DNA from: DALYJJ01 sp031969915
Lineage (GTDB): Bacteria > Acidobacteriota > Terriglobia > Bryobacterales > Bryobacteraceae
DNA length: 64,000 nucleotides
Assembly (NCBI GenBank): GCA_031969915.1
Contig: DALYJJ010000011.1
Location: forward strand, 1-64,000
Direction: 5' to 3'
The stretch's first letter is position 1. Every line of letters begins with the position of its first letter. Position numbers and translations under genes: made by a program. Below are positions 26,946 through 35,887 of this stretch, piece by piece. The notes beneath the pieces were generated by a model. It did not search any database, was not told the DNA's origin, and was given only the letters and a program-made list of their open reading frames with translations.

Positions 26946-28145
26946 GTGCGTTCGCTATTGCTTCCCGCGATGGCGGCTCTTTGTGCTGCCGCCGTCTTCC
27001 CGTTTCCCCTGTTGGCGATCGAAGCCGCTTCCGGATTTCTCCTTGGTCCGAAGTACGATCAGCGCGCGATGTACGTCCGCTCCGGACCGGGCGAAGAATG
27101 GCGCAAAACCTATTCCGGCCCTGAGTACCGGCGGCAGGCGCAAGGCAAGCTCATGAACCTGCGGCTGGCGCAGGGGCTCTTTCACGACGAGTGGTTGACG
27201 GAACAGCCGTTCGATCCGGGCAAGAATACGGATGGCCTGATCGCGGCGCTCGATTTCTACCGGAGCCACGGGGTGTTGATGATCAACGTGAGCATGCAGG
27301 GCGGCAATCCCGGCTACGACGAGAAAGTAAACGGGATTACGCGGCAGCGCGCCTTTCACCTGGGGCCGGGTGCGGGGGCGTCGGTGAGCGGTTTCCGCCC
27401 GGATGGCTCCTTGAAACCGGAGTGGATGGACCGCCTCCACCGGCTGCTGCGCGCGGCCAACGATCGCGGCATGATCGTCAACCTGATGTATTTCTACCAG
27501 GGACAGGACGAGCAGTTCGACTCGACGGAGGCGATCCTGGCCGCGGCCGCGAACCTCACCGACTGGCTGATCGACCGCAACTTCCGGAACGTGATCGTGG
27601 ACATCGCCAACGAATGGGACGTGCGCGGCTGGGATCACGACAACTACATCCCGAACAACCTGGTGCGGCTGGGGGACGCGATTCGTGAGCGCTTCCAGAA
27701 GAAGCGCACGGATTGGGCGCTGCCGGTGGGCGCATCGAGCGATGGGCGGATGCTCTATCCCGATTCGCTGATGAAGAACGTGGACCTCGTGCTGGTCCAC
27801 GGCAACGGCCTGAAGCCCGAACAGAAGGGGCGCCGCCTGGCCGACTTCCGCAACTTCGACCGGCCGATCCTGATGACCGAAGACGACAACGGCCGGGCCA
27901 GCACGGAAGCGCACCTCGCGCTCGACCTGGCGAGCTGCGACCTGTTGTTCGAGCGGGCGCAAGGCTGGGGTTACATGCCATGGGTCCAGGCGCAGCGGTT
28001 TCCCTTCCGCTGGCTGCCGGGCGCGGAAAACCAGGTGCGCGACGACATGCCCGCGGCCGAACGCGACATGGCGTACTTCCATGCCGTGCTCGATCGCATC
28101 GCGGAACTGGTGTTGAACAAGCCGCCCTGCGGGAAGAAGAAATGA
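26946..28145 (+). CDS. Secreted TIM-barrel glycoside hydrolase, GH5/cellulase-like
   Basis: 399 residues from GTG 26946 (AAGGA 6 nt upstream) with signal peptide LLLPAMAALCAAAVFPFPLLA. (beta/alpha)8 features: GLIAALDFYRSHGVLMINVSM, LLRAANDRGMIVNLMYFY, then VIVDIANEWDVRG whose Glu in the NE pair is the expected acid/base of clan GH-A, and RPILMTEDDNG with the candidate nucleophile Glu near the C-terminal end. Substrate unknown. Overlaps the dehydrogenase gene by ATGA, so the product sugar may be oxidised by the next enzyme. Confidence 0.75.
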   Translation: MRSLLLPAMAALCAAAVFPFPLLAIEAASGFLLGPKYDQRAMYVRSGPGEEWRKTYSGPEYRRQAQGKLMNLRLAQGLFHDEWLTEQPFDPGKNTDGLIAALDFYRSHGVLMINVSMQGGNPGYDEKVNGITRQRAFHLGPGAGASVSGFRPDGSLKPEWMDRLHRLLRAANDRGMIVNLMYFYQGQDEQFDSTEAILAAAANLTDWLIDRNFRNVIVDIANEWDVRGWDHDNYIPNNLVRLGDAIRERFQKKRTDWALPVGASSDGRMLYPDSLMKNVDLVLVHGNGLKPEQKGRRLADFRNFDRPILMTEDDNGRASTEAHLALDLASCDLLFERAQGWGYMPWVQAQRFPFRWLPGAENQVRDDMPAAERDMAYFHAVLDRIAELVLNKPPCGKKK

Positions 28146-29167
28146 CCATTGCCGAGTTGGTGGGGCTGAAGCGGTTTCGACTGGTGGAGGGACCGCCGCC
28201 GGAACCGGCTCCGGGCGAAGTGCTGGCGCGCGTCGAAGCGGTGGGCCTCTGCGGGTCGGACCTCCACAACTTCATGGAAGGCGGCATTGGTGACGCGCCG
28301 GCGCTGTATCCGATGGTGCTCGGCCATGAACCCGCGGGGACCATCGTCCGCTGCGGTGCGGGGGTGACGGGCTGGTCGGCGGGAGACCGCGTCGCGCTGG
28401 AGCCGGCCATCTACTGCTACCACTGCGAGTTTTGCCTGGCCGGACGCCACAACGTTTGTACCCATTTGCGTTTTATGAGCACGACGCCGGACCCGGGCTA
28501 TTTCCGCCAGTTCGTCACCGTGCCCGCCGCGAATCTGCTGCCGCTGCCGGCGGGGATTGGTTTCGCCGAGGGAACGTTGTTTGAGCCTCTGGCCGTGGCG
28601 CTTCACAGTATGACCTTCGCCGGCGTGAAGCTGGGGGAGACGGCGGCGGTCTTCGGCGCCGGGCCGATCGGGCTGCTGACCGTGGCGGCGTTGAAGATGG
28701 CGGGGGCGAAGACACTGTTCGTGGTAGAGCCGGTGGCGCACCGGCGAGCCATGGCTCTGGCCATGGGGGCCGATGCGGCGTTCGATGCCGCGGAACCGGT
28801 GAAGATGCTGCTCCGCGAGACGCGCGGGCGGGGCGTGGACGTCGCGGTGGATTGCGCGGCGAAGGAAGACACCATCAACCAATGCCTGCACGCGACTCGG
28901 AATGCGGGCCGCGTGGTGATCACGGGCATTCCCAGCGAAGTGCGGATACCTCTGGAGTTCCACGTGCTCCGGCGAAAAGAGATCCGGTTCTTCAACGTGC
29001 GGCGGTCGAACCACACGTCGGAGCTGGCGCTGGAACTGCTGGCGGCGGCCCCCGAGCGGTTCGCTCCGATGGTGACCCATCGCCGGCCGATGGACGAGGT
29101 CCAGGGCGCCTTCGAACTGCTGGAAACCTACGGCGATGGAGTGGGGAAGATCGTGTTGGCGCCGTAG
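28142..29167 (+). CDS. Zinc-dependent MDR dehydrogenase, sorbitol/threonine dehydrogenase-like
   Basis: 341 residues from the ATG in the ATGA overlap. Catalytic zinc site GLCGSDLHNF (Cys) and GHEPAG (His-Glu); structural zinc lobe YCYHCEFCLAGRHNVC with four Cys; Rossmann nucleotide site AVFGAGPIGLLTVAALK followed by an acidic end of beta-2 (VVEP), which favours NAD over NADP. Members oxidise polyols, sugars or threonine. Likely acts on a sugar released by the co-transcribed hydrolase. Confidence 0.9.
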   Translation: MTIAELVGLKRFRLVEGPPPEPAPGEVLARVEAVGLCGSDLHNFMEGGIGDAPALYPMVLGHEPAGTIVRCGAGVTGWSAGDRVALEPAIYCYHCEFCLAGRHNVCTHLRFMSTTPDPGYFRQFVTVPAANLLPLPAGIGFAEGTLFEPLAVALHSMTFAGVKLGETAAVFGAGPIGLLTVAALKMAGAKTLFVVEPVAHRRAMALAMGADAAFDAAEPVKMLLRETRGRGVDVAVDCAAKEDTINQCLHATRNAGRVVITGIPSEVRIPLEFHVLRRKEIRFFNVRRSNHTSELALELLAAAPERFAPMVTHRRPMDEVQGAFELLETYGDGVGKIVLAP

Positions 29168-29185
29168 CTAGCGGCTTTACCGCGC

Positions 29186-32092
29186 TCAGCCGGAGGCCGT
29201 GCGCGCCTGGACCACCGATTCCTGCGGCATGTCGCGGGCGTCGAGCGATTCGGCTTGCGAGGGGCCCGCGGTGAGCACCTTGGTGACCGTGGCCGCCGCG
29301 CCGGGCGGCGTGATCTCGATGGTGATCGCGGAATCACGCGCGCCCTTGCGCCCGCCGCCTTCCCAGCAGAGCCGGTCGAAGATGCCGAAGAACGCGTTGG
29401 CGGCGAAGAACTGGTCGAGGTCGTCGGCCATGGCGACGAAGTCGCGGGCCGCTTTCGTCAGGGCCTCAAACGGCACGGGGCGGCGTTCGCTCATCACGCG
29501 ATCGACGAGCTGATCGAGTTCGGTAAGCGCACGGACATAGCGCGCCTCCTTGTTGAACAACGTCCCGAGCACCGCCATGCCGGCCGAGCCCAACGTGCCC
29601 GCCCTCGCCCCGCGGAACCACGCGGGCACCGGAACGCTCATCGAACTCGCGTTCGGCGGCCGCAGGTTCTGGAGAAACGCGAAGCCGATGAGTACGGTGT
29701 CCGAACGGCTCTTCGCGTTGGCCACGGACGCGGCCACCAGTTGCCGCAGCAGTCCACGGGCGCGCGGGCCGATCTCATCGCTGGGCAGGGCAAAGGCGCT
29801 TCGCACAGCCTGATCGCCGTAGCGCACCAGGTAGCTGACCTTCACTTTGCCGAGGCCGGAGGGGAACTGCCGGCGCAGGTCCTCGATGAACGCGGCGCGG
29901 TCGCTCAGCAAGCCCAGCGTCTCGGCGAGGGAAAGGTACAGGGTGAGTTCCTCGGGCTCCGTCTTCTCGTCCTCCTGTGTGAGTTCGTAGCGGACGGCCA
30001 TGTCCCGCAACGTGTCAATGGCGTAGCGGCCGTCGCGATCGGGCGGCTGCATCGTCTCGCCCACAGTGCGGAGGAGGAAGTGGCTGGCCAGCGTCTCCTT
30101 GTCCTTGTCGCGTCCCGAGCGCTGAAACCGCTTTATCCCGGTCTCTGTCGCGAAGATGTGGAGCAGCCCGCCATCGCGCTCTTCGATGGTGTGCTCGGTG
30201 TCCTGGATGAGCGTGGACAGAGAGGCGAACTGCCAGCCGAGAATATTGAACCTGAACTCCAGGGACTCCGTCAGGTTGTGCGTCAGTACGCCCTGGCGGA
30301 GGCGGGCGATGCTCGCGTCGAAATTCGCCAGAACGGCGCTCAGGTCGCCCTTCGAAGCGTCATCGAACAGCGCGCGCCCGGCGGCGGTGTCAAGGTTGAT
30401 CTCGACGTCGACGAGCGCGGTGTTCGCGGTGGCGCGGCTGTAGGCGAGACTCGCCTTCATGGAAAAGTTCTGCGTGGCGGCGGCGCGGAGCTTGGCGAAC
30501 CAGCGGTCCTTGAAGCCGTCGATCGCGTCGAGGCCCTTGCGGATCTCGGCGAGCGCGTCGGCGGCGCCGCTCTGCCGGATCTCCTCGAAGGCGCGTCCCA
30601 CCAGCCGCTCCACCAGCCCTTGCAGCTTCTCGTCGGCGAGGTTGGCCACGTCGTTCGCGGTCTTGAGTTTTCGCAACTCGCCGAGCAGGGAGCGGAGCGG
30701 GAACTCCTGCCGCACGCGATCGACGAACTCCTTCACGTCGCGGTCTTCGGTGCCCTTGAAGAAGCCATCCGCCTTGCGCATGAGCTCGGCGAAACGCCGG
30801 AACTCGCCGTCGTCGAGCAGCGCGTCCATGGCGCGCTCGTTCAGCAGGCGTCGCAGCAGGGCGAAGGCGAGCGACTCCGTGTTCACCAGGCGCTGCAGCG
30901 CCTCGCGGCTGGCCACCGAACCGAGACGCTCGACCAACTGCGCCACTTGCGAGTTGCCGTTGAGGAAGTCCTGGTACAGGTCGAGAATCCGCTTGTCGAG
31001 GTTCGCGAACGCGTTTGTCACCGCGCCCATTCTCGCCAGGAAGGCATCCAGGTTGGCGTTCGAAAGCACCGCGCCCAACTGCTCCTGGGCCACCTTCGAG
31101 ACAAAGCTCCTGGCAAGCTTGCCCACCTCCTTCTCCAGTTCGTCGACGTTCGCGTACCGGCGGGCGCTGTCGAAGTAGCCGAGGATGCGTTCGGTATCCC
31201 CGCCGATGAGCTTCGAAAGGAGCTCGTCGGCGTCGGCGGGCAGGCCGTCGAGCTTCACGCCCGCGTCAAGGCCGAAGTCGGCGGCGAAGGAGAACCGGCT
31301 CGCGCGGCTCTTGCGAACCACCAGGCGCACCCAGCCGGGCTGCGACCCGTGGCGTGATTCGAGCGTGAACTCGCCCGCCAGTTGGTAGCCAACGGAGACC
31401 GCGGCCATTGCGCGCACCGCGTATTCGAGATCGAGCTTGAGCTGGTTCGCTTCGAACGACCTCGAACCGGTCAGCGAATAGCCCCACCGCAGGCCCGCGT
31501 GGAGCTTCAGGTAGCCCGAGAGGTGCGTGATGAGGACCTCGTCCGGCTCGGGGATTTCGGCGGTGGTATCGGCCTGCTGGGGCAGGCGCATGGTCCGGAA
31601 GAAGTCGCCCAGAATCTCCGTGACGGTCTGGTTCTGGCGATAGAACTTCAGGCGCTCATAACCCACGCCGCCGCCCGCGCTCACGCCGAACGTGGCCGAG
31701 AGCGGACCCGCGGGGAACGACCCGGAGAGCGCCGCGTCGCCCTTGGCGCCGAGGGCGACGCGCAGACACAGGCGGTCGCCCGTGAGCAGGTCGCGCAGGC
31801 CGTAGGGGCGCAGAGCCTCGGCGTCGGCGCCGGGAAAGTAGACCTGCATCTGGTGCATGGCGGAGCCGGAAACGGACAACCCCAGTGCAAGACCGCCGCG
31901 TTTGCCGAAGGTGAGCTTGGTGCCCGCGGAAACACTGACGTCGGCGACGCGGTCGACGTCGCCGGTGAACCTGCCGCCGTTCTGGAAAAGGGTACTCCAG
32001 ATGTCACGGTCGGTCGTGAACTCAAGCGAACCTGCGCCGTCGAGGAACGTGCGCCGGAAGGTCTCCTGAGAGATGGGAAGGGACAAAGCCAT
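29186..32092 (-). CDS. Large protein of unknown family (968 residues)
   Basis: No family recognised. Very strong ribosome site (GGAGGAGG 5 nt before ATG 32092), no signal peptide and no membrane helices. Residues about 1-280 look beta-rich with repeated amphipathic strands and Gly (VSVSAGTKLTFGKRGGLALG, SATFGVSAGGGVGYERL, LKLHAGLRWGYSLTG, RFSFAADFGLDAGVKLDG). About 285-640 is charged and helical, coiled-coil-like (VDELEKEVGKLARSFVSKV, FKDRWFAKLRAAATQNF). The last 330 residues are mixed and end in a Thr/Pro-rich tail. It follows the OPT transporter gene by 36 nt on the same strand, so they are probably co-transcribed. The layout, beta scaffold plus long helical stalk, would suit a structural or self-assembling protein. 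Confidence 0.85.
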   Translation of the reverse strand: MALSLPISQETFRRTFLDGAGSLEFTTDRDIWSTLFQNGGRFTGDVDRVADVSVSAGTKLTFGKRGGLALGLSVSGSAMHQMQVYFPGADAEALRPYGLRDLLTGDRLCLRVALGAKGDAALSGSFPAGPLSATFGVSAGGGVGYERLKFYRQNQTVTEILGDFFRTMRLPQQADTTAEIPEPDEVLITHLSGYLKLHAGLRWGYSLTGSRSFEANQLKLDLEYAVRAMAAVSVGYQLAGEFTLESRHGSQPGWVRLVVRKSRASRFSFAADFGLDAGVKLDGLPADADELLSKLIGGDTERILGYFDSARRYANVDELEKEVGKLARSFVSKVAQEQLGAVLSNANLDAFLARMGAVTNAFANLDKRILDLYQDFLNGNSQVAQLVERLGSVASREALQRLVNTESLAFALLRRLLNERAMDALLDDGEFRRFAELMRKADGFFKGTEDRDVKEFVDRVRQEFPLRSLLGELRKLKTANDVANLADEKLQGLVERLVGRAFEEIRQSGAADALAEIRKGLDAIDGFKDRWFAKLRAAATQNFSMKASLAYSRATANTALVDVEINLDTAAGRALFDDASKGDLSAVLANFDASIARLRQGVLTHNLTESLEFRFNILGWQFASLSTLIQDTEHTIEERDGGLLHIFATETGIKRFQRSGRDKDKETLASHFLLRTVGETMQPPDRDGRYAIDTLRDMAVRYELTQEDEKTEPEELTLYLSLAETLGLLSDRAAFIEDLRRQFPSGLGKVKVSYLVRYGDQAVRSAFALPSDEIGPRARGLLRQLVAASVANAKSRSDTVLIGFAFLQNLRPPNASSMSVPVPAWFRGARAGTLGSAGMAVLGTLFNKEARYVRALTELDQLVDRVMSERRPVPFEALTKAARDFVAMADDLDQFFAANAFFGIFDRLCWEGGGRKGARDSAITIEITPPGAAATVTKVLTAGPSQAESLDARDMPQESVVQARTASG

Positions 32093-32128
32093 CGCGTCCT
32101 CCTCCCGGCGCCGTACTGGAGCCGGGCT

Positions 32129-34171
32129 CTACATCATCGCGGTGGGCGGGGCCGGTTCGTCGGGGCTTCCCGCCTTGGTCAGGGGCGTTCGTACCATGTA
32201 GAACGCGAGAATGGCGAGAACGATGGCTCCCATGAAAATGGGCGGCTCGGGGAAGATCGTGAGGATGCTCGAGAGCGGCTTGTCGGCGAACGCGAAGCCG
32301 CCCTTGAGCAGGCCCATCAGCGCTTCGCCCGCGATCAGGCCCGAAGCGATGAGCACGCCCGCGTTTTCCACGCGCGCCTTCTGCGCCTCATTGAAGCCGC
32401 GGCGGTCGCGCGCCGAATCGGTGAACCAGCGCAGCACGCCGCCCACGAAGATCGCGAACGTCGTTTCGAGCGGCAGATACATGCCTACCGAGAAGAGCAT
32501 CGGGCTCTTCACCTGCACCATGATCAGCGCGAAGCCCATCATGATCCCGGTGACCACCAGCGGCCACGCCATCTGGCCGCCCACGATGCCCTGCGAGAGC
32601 ATCGCCATCAGGCCGGCCTGCGGAGCGGAGAGCTTGGGATCGCCGAAGCCGATGCCGCCCTCATTGATGTTGCCCACGTGCAGGAACAACAGCGGAAAGT
32701 AAAGGAGCGCGCTGGCCACGAAAACGCCGAGAAAATCGCCGATCTGCATACTGCGCGGCGTGCCGCCGAGAATGTGGCCGACCTTCAGATCCTGGAGCAT
32801 CTCGCCCGCCACGGCCGAGGAGACGCAGACCACCGCCGCCACGCCGAGCACGGCGGCGATGCCCGTCATGCCCTGCACGCCCACCGCGACCATGAGCAGC
32901 GCGGCGATGATCAGCGTCGACAGCGTGAGACCGGAGATCGGGTTGTTGGACGAACCGATCATGCCCACCAGGTTGCCGCTGACGGCGGCGAAGAAGAAGC
33001 CGAGGACGATCATGACGACGGCGGCGAGACCGGCGCTGAGAAAGTCGCCGGTGAAGAGCGAGTAGAGCACGACCATCGCCACCAGCACGATGCCGATGCC
33101 CGCGAAGACGGTCTTCGCGCCCAGGTCGCGGTCCATGCGCGCGGTGGAATCACTCTGCTGGCCGGCCTTCTTCAAATCGGAGATGGCGCGCGAGAGACCG
33201 ACGCCCAGGCTCTTGCGCATGCGAAAGAGCGTGAAGCTGGCGCCCACCAGCATGCCGCCCACCGCGATGGGCCGAACGATGAAGCGCCACACCGCGGCGG
33301 CCTGTCCCGCCCAACCCTCCTCACCCGCACCCGCGGGAATGAACGTGTTGAGTTGCGGCCCCATGAAGTAAATGAGCAGTGGAACCAGCAGGCCCCAGGC
33401 GATGACGCCGCCGGAGAAATTCAACGCCGCCAGGCGCGGGCCGATGATGTAACCCACGCCGAGATAGGCCGGGCTCACCGCGGGTGCGGCCACCATCGTG
33501 ACGCCGCCGGTGTTGATGGCGTTGGCATTCTGGGCTGTGCCGAAGCGGATGGCGGACTGCCCCAACTGGCCCACGTGGACCATGAAGTCCTTGCTTGCCG
33601 AGAAGAGCTTGAACTCGCCGAGCAGATACACAATCGCGCCGAAGCCCATCGCCTGGAACAGGTTCTTCGCCGCGTCCGCGCCGCGCTGTCCGGCCTTGTG
33701 AATCTCGGCGGCCGCGGATGACTCCGGGTAGGGCAGGTCCGGGTCTTCCACCATCACCCGGCGCAGCAGCGTCACGAAGAGAATGCCGAGGACGCCGCCC
33801 ACCAGCATCAGCGCGGAGGACTTCCACCACGCCTCGAAGGTGTCGAACTTGAGCCACGCCTGTGAGATTACGAACGCGGGGATGGTGAAGATCGCGCCCG
33901 CCGCCACCGATTCGCCGATCGAGCCGACCGTGCGCGCAATGTTCTCTTCGAGAATCGACGCCTTGAACAGGCGGAGAACCGCCATCCCGATGACCGCTGC
34001 CGGATACGTCGCCGCAATGGTCATGCCCGCGCGCAGGCCCAAATAGGCGTTCGCCGCGCCCAGAATCACGGTCATCAATAGGCCCAGCAGAACCGCGCGG
34101 AAGGTAAACTCCGCCATCTGAACGTGCTGCGGGACGTAGGGCTCGAACTTCTTTCCCGAGGGAGTGCTCAC
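32129..34171 (-). CDS. OPT family oligopeptide transporter
   Basis: 680 residues from GTG 34171 (AAGGAG 8 nt upstream). About 14-16 predicted membrane helices. Family motifs: EFTFRAVLLGLLMTVILGAAN, AYLGLRAGMTIAATYPAAVIG, the conserved cytoplasmic stretch ENIARTVGSIGESVAAGAIFT, and SSNNPISGLTLSTLI. OPT proteins of this bacterial branch import oligopeptides or metal chelates by proton symport. A TATGAT -10-like box lies at 34196-34201 on the minus strand. Followed closely by the unknown 968-residue gene. Confidence 0.93.
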   Translation of the reverse strand: MSTPSGKKFEPYVPQHVQMAEFTFRAVLLGLLMTVILGAANAYLGLRAGMTIAATYPAAVIGMAVLRLFKASILEENIARTVGSIGESVAAGAIFTIPAFVISQAWLKFDTFEAWWKSSALMLVGGVLGILFVTLLRRVMVEDPDLPYPESSAAAEIHKAGQRGADAAKNLFQAMGFGAIVYLLGEFKLFSASKDFMVHVGQLGQSAIRFGTAQNANAINTGGVTMVAAPAVSPAYLGVGYIIGPRLAALNFSGGVIAWGLLVPLLIYFMGPQLNTFIPAGAGEEGWAGQAAAVWRFIVRPIAVGGMLVGASFTLFRMRKSLGVGLSRAISDLKKAGQQSDSTARMDRDLGAKTVFAGIGIVLVAMVVLYSLFTGDFLSAGLAAVVMIVLGFFFAAVSGNLVGMIGSSNNPISGLTLSTLIIAALLMVAVGVQGMTGIAAVLGVAAVVCVSSAVAGEMLQDLKVGHILGGTPRSMQIGDFLGVFVASALLYFPLLFLHVGNINEGGIGFGDPKLSAPQAGLMAMLSQGIVGGQMAWPLVVTGIMMGFALIMVQVKSPMLFSVGMYLPLETTFAIFVGGVLRWFTDSARDRRGFNEAQKARVENAGVLIASGLIAGEALMGLLKGGFAFADKPLSSILTIFPEPPIFMGAIVLAILAFYMVRTPLTKAGSPDEPAPPTAMM

Positions 34172-34227
34172 CAGGTAACTCCTTTGAAACCCCCGATCAT
34201 ACCACTGGGGCAGGGGCGGAAAGGGCG

Positions 34228-34677
34228 TTAGGAGAGACGGGCTTTCACCTTGCCGGAGAGGGTCTTGCCGTCCACTCGCTTGCCGGCCAGCCTGGTCTTC
34301 ACGGCGCTCATCACGGCGCCCATCTGCTTGGCCGACGACGCTCCGGTTTCGGCCATGGCGGCCGCGATCGCCGCGTCCATCTCGTCGTCGGTGGCGGGAG
34401 CCGGGAGGTAGGTTTCGATGAGCTGCGCCTCGGCCTCTTCCCGCACGGCCTGCTCCTCGCGGCCGCCCTTGCGGAACATGTCGGCCGACTCGCGGCGCTG
34501 CTTGATGAGCATGGTCATCACGGCCATTTCCGCGTCGTCGTCCAGCGGTTTTCCGGGGTTGTCCACCTTGGCTTTCATGAGCGCGGCCTTCATCATCCGG
34601 AGCGCGCTCAGGCGGTCCTCGGCCTTGGCCTTCATAGCCTCCACCATGTCCTTCTGCAAGCGGTCAATCAACGGCAT
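34228..34677 (-). CDS. GatB/YqeY domain protein
   Basis: 149 residues from ATG 34677 (MPLIDRLQKDMVEAMKAKAEDRLSAL starts exactly as family members do). All-helical YqeY domain: RLSALRMMKAALMKAKVD, AVMTMLIKQRRESADMFRKG, QLIETYLPAPATDDEM, GASSAKQMGAVMSAVKTRLAGK, GKTLSGKVKARL. It resembles the tRNA-binding tail domain of GatB but stands alone; its cellular role is not established. Divergent from the aminotransferase gene. Confidence 0.93.
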   Translation of the reverse strand: MPLIDRLQKDMVEAMKAKAEDRLSALRMMKAALMKAKVDNPGKPLDDDAEMAVMTMLIKQRRESADMFRKGGREEQAVREEAEAQLIETYLPAPATDDEMDAAIAAAMAETGASSAKQMGAVMSAVKTRLAGKRVDGKTLSGKVKARLS

Positions 34678-34722
34678 AGCGTTTGCTATTCTAAAGGATT
34701 CGGACCTTCCCGATTTATACCC

Positions 34723-35887
34723 ATGCACATCAAAAAGCAGCGCTTGTTAACACCTGGCCCGACGCCCCTTCTGCCCAAGGCGCTTCAGGCCATGGCGGCT
34801 TCCGACATTCATCACCGCACGCAGGATTTTCGTGAGTTGTACCGCCAATGCCTGGCCGACCTCAAAGAGGTGATGGGCACGCAGAACGACGTGCTCTCGC
34901 TGGTGGCCTCGGGCACGGGTGCGATGGACGCATCGGTCTCCAATTTCTTCTCGCGACAAAGTGGTGGTCTGTTCGGCCGGGAAATTCGGCGAGCGCTGGG
35001 TGGAGATCGCTAAAGCGTACGGTCTTGACGCGACGGTGCTGACGGCCGAGTACGGCGACGTAGTGACGCCCGAGCGGGTGAGGGACGCGATGGATTCGAA
35101 CCCCGGAGTGAAGGGCGTGTTCGTGCAGGCCTCGGAGACCTCCACCGGCGCGGCCCACGACGTTAAGGCGATGGCGGAGATCATCCGCAAGACGGACGCG
35201 ATCTTCGTGGTGGACGCAATCACCGGCCTGGGCACCATGCCGCTCGATATCGACGGCTGGGGCATCGACGTGACCATCGGCGGTTCTCAGAAGGCGTTCA
35301 TGATTCCGCCCGGCCTGGCCTTCATGGCGATCAGCCCGAAGGCGTGGGAGCGGCAGCCGTCGGCCACCCTGCCACGCTACTACTTCGATCTCAAGAAGGA
35401 AAAGAAGAACGCGGACAAGGGCGAATCGAGCTGGACGCCTTCGACGGCCCTGCTGCTCGCGCTGGGCGAAGCGCTCAAGTACATCAAGCAACTGGGCATG
35501 GACAAGCTGGTCGAGAACGCGCAACTGCTGGCGCGGGCCACGCGCGAGGCGTCCACGGCCCTGGGCCTGGAGCTGTTCGCGAAGACCGCGCCGGGCTCGT
35601 CGATCACCGCCATCAAGGCGCCCGAGGGCTGGGACTCCGCGGTCATCGTGAAGGGCTTCCGCAACCGGTTCGGCGCGATCATCGCCAACGGGCAGGGCAC
35701 GATGCAGGGCCAGATCTTCCGCATCGCGCACCTGGGCTACTTCGATTTTGCCGACCTCTTCGCGGTCATCGCGGGCCTGGAGATCATCCTCGCTTCCAAC
35801 GGTTATGACGTGAAGTTCGGCACCGGCGTCGCGGCCGTGCAGAACGTGTACGCGGCGGCCGCCCTCGAGAAGGAAGTAAAGGCATGA
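34723..35887 (+). CDS. Class V aminotransferase (serine-pyruvate/alanine-glyoxylate type), frameshifted
   Basis: Two overlapping frames make one protein of about 385 residues. The first runs from ATG 34723: LLTPGPTPLLPKALQAMA, SLVASGTGAMDASVSNFFS; the second continues DKVVVCSAGKFGERWVEIAKAYG. The switch is at 34951-34957, where TCGCGACAAA would read correctly with two extra bases in the CG tract. PLP-binding Lys is in TIGGSQKAFMIPPG; VDAITGLG holds the Asp that contacts the cofactor pyridine. The gene overlaps serA by ATGA; with it this would form the 3-phosphohydroxypyruvate-to-serine branch or a serine-glyoxylate step. The lesion may be a sequencing error. Confidence 0.85.

Noticed and set aside
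29255..31357. 700-codon open frame on the plus strand over the 968-residue gene
   Set aside because: Rich in Arg, Glu and His as expected for an antisense shadow; the minus-strand frame has the strong ribosome site and balanced composition.
31382..33721. 779-codon open frame on the plus strand across the unknown protein and OPT gene
   Set aside because: It is antisense to two well-supported genes, has an Arg/His/Glu-rich composition typical of the opposite strand in high-GC DNA, and no domain or ribosome site.
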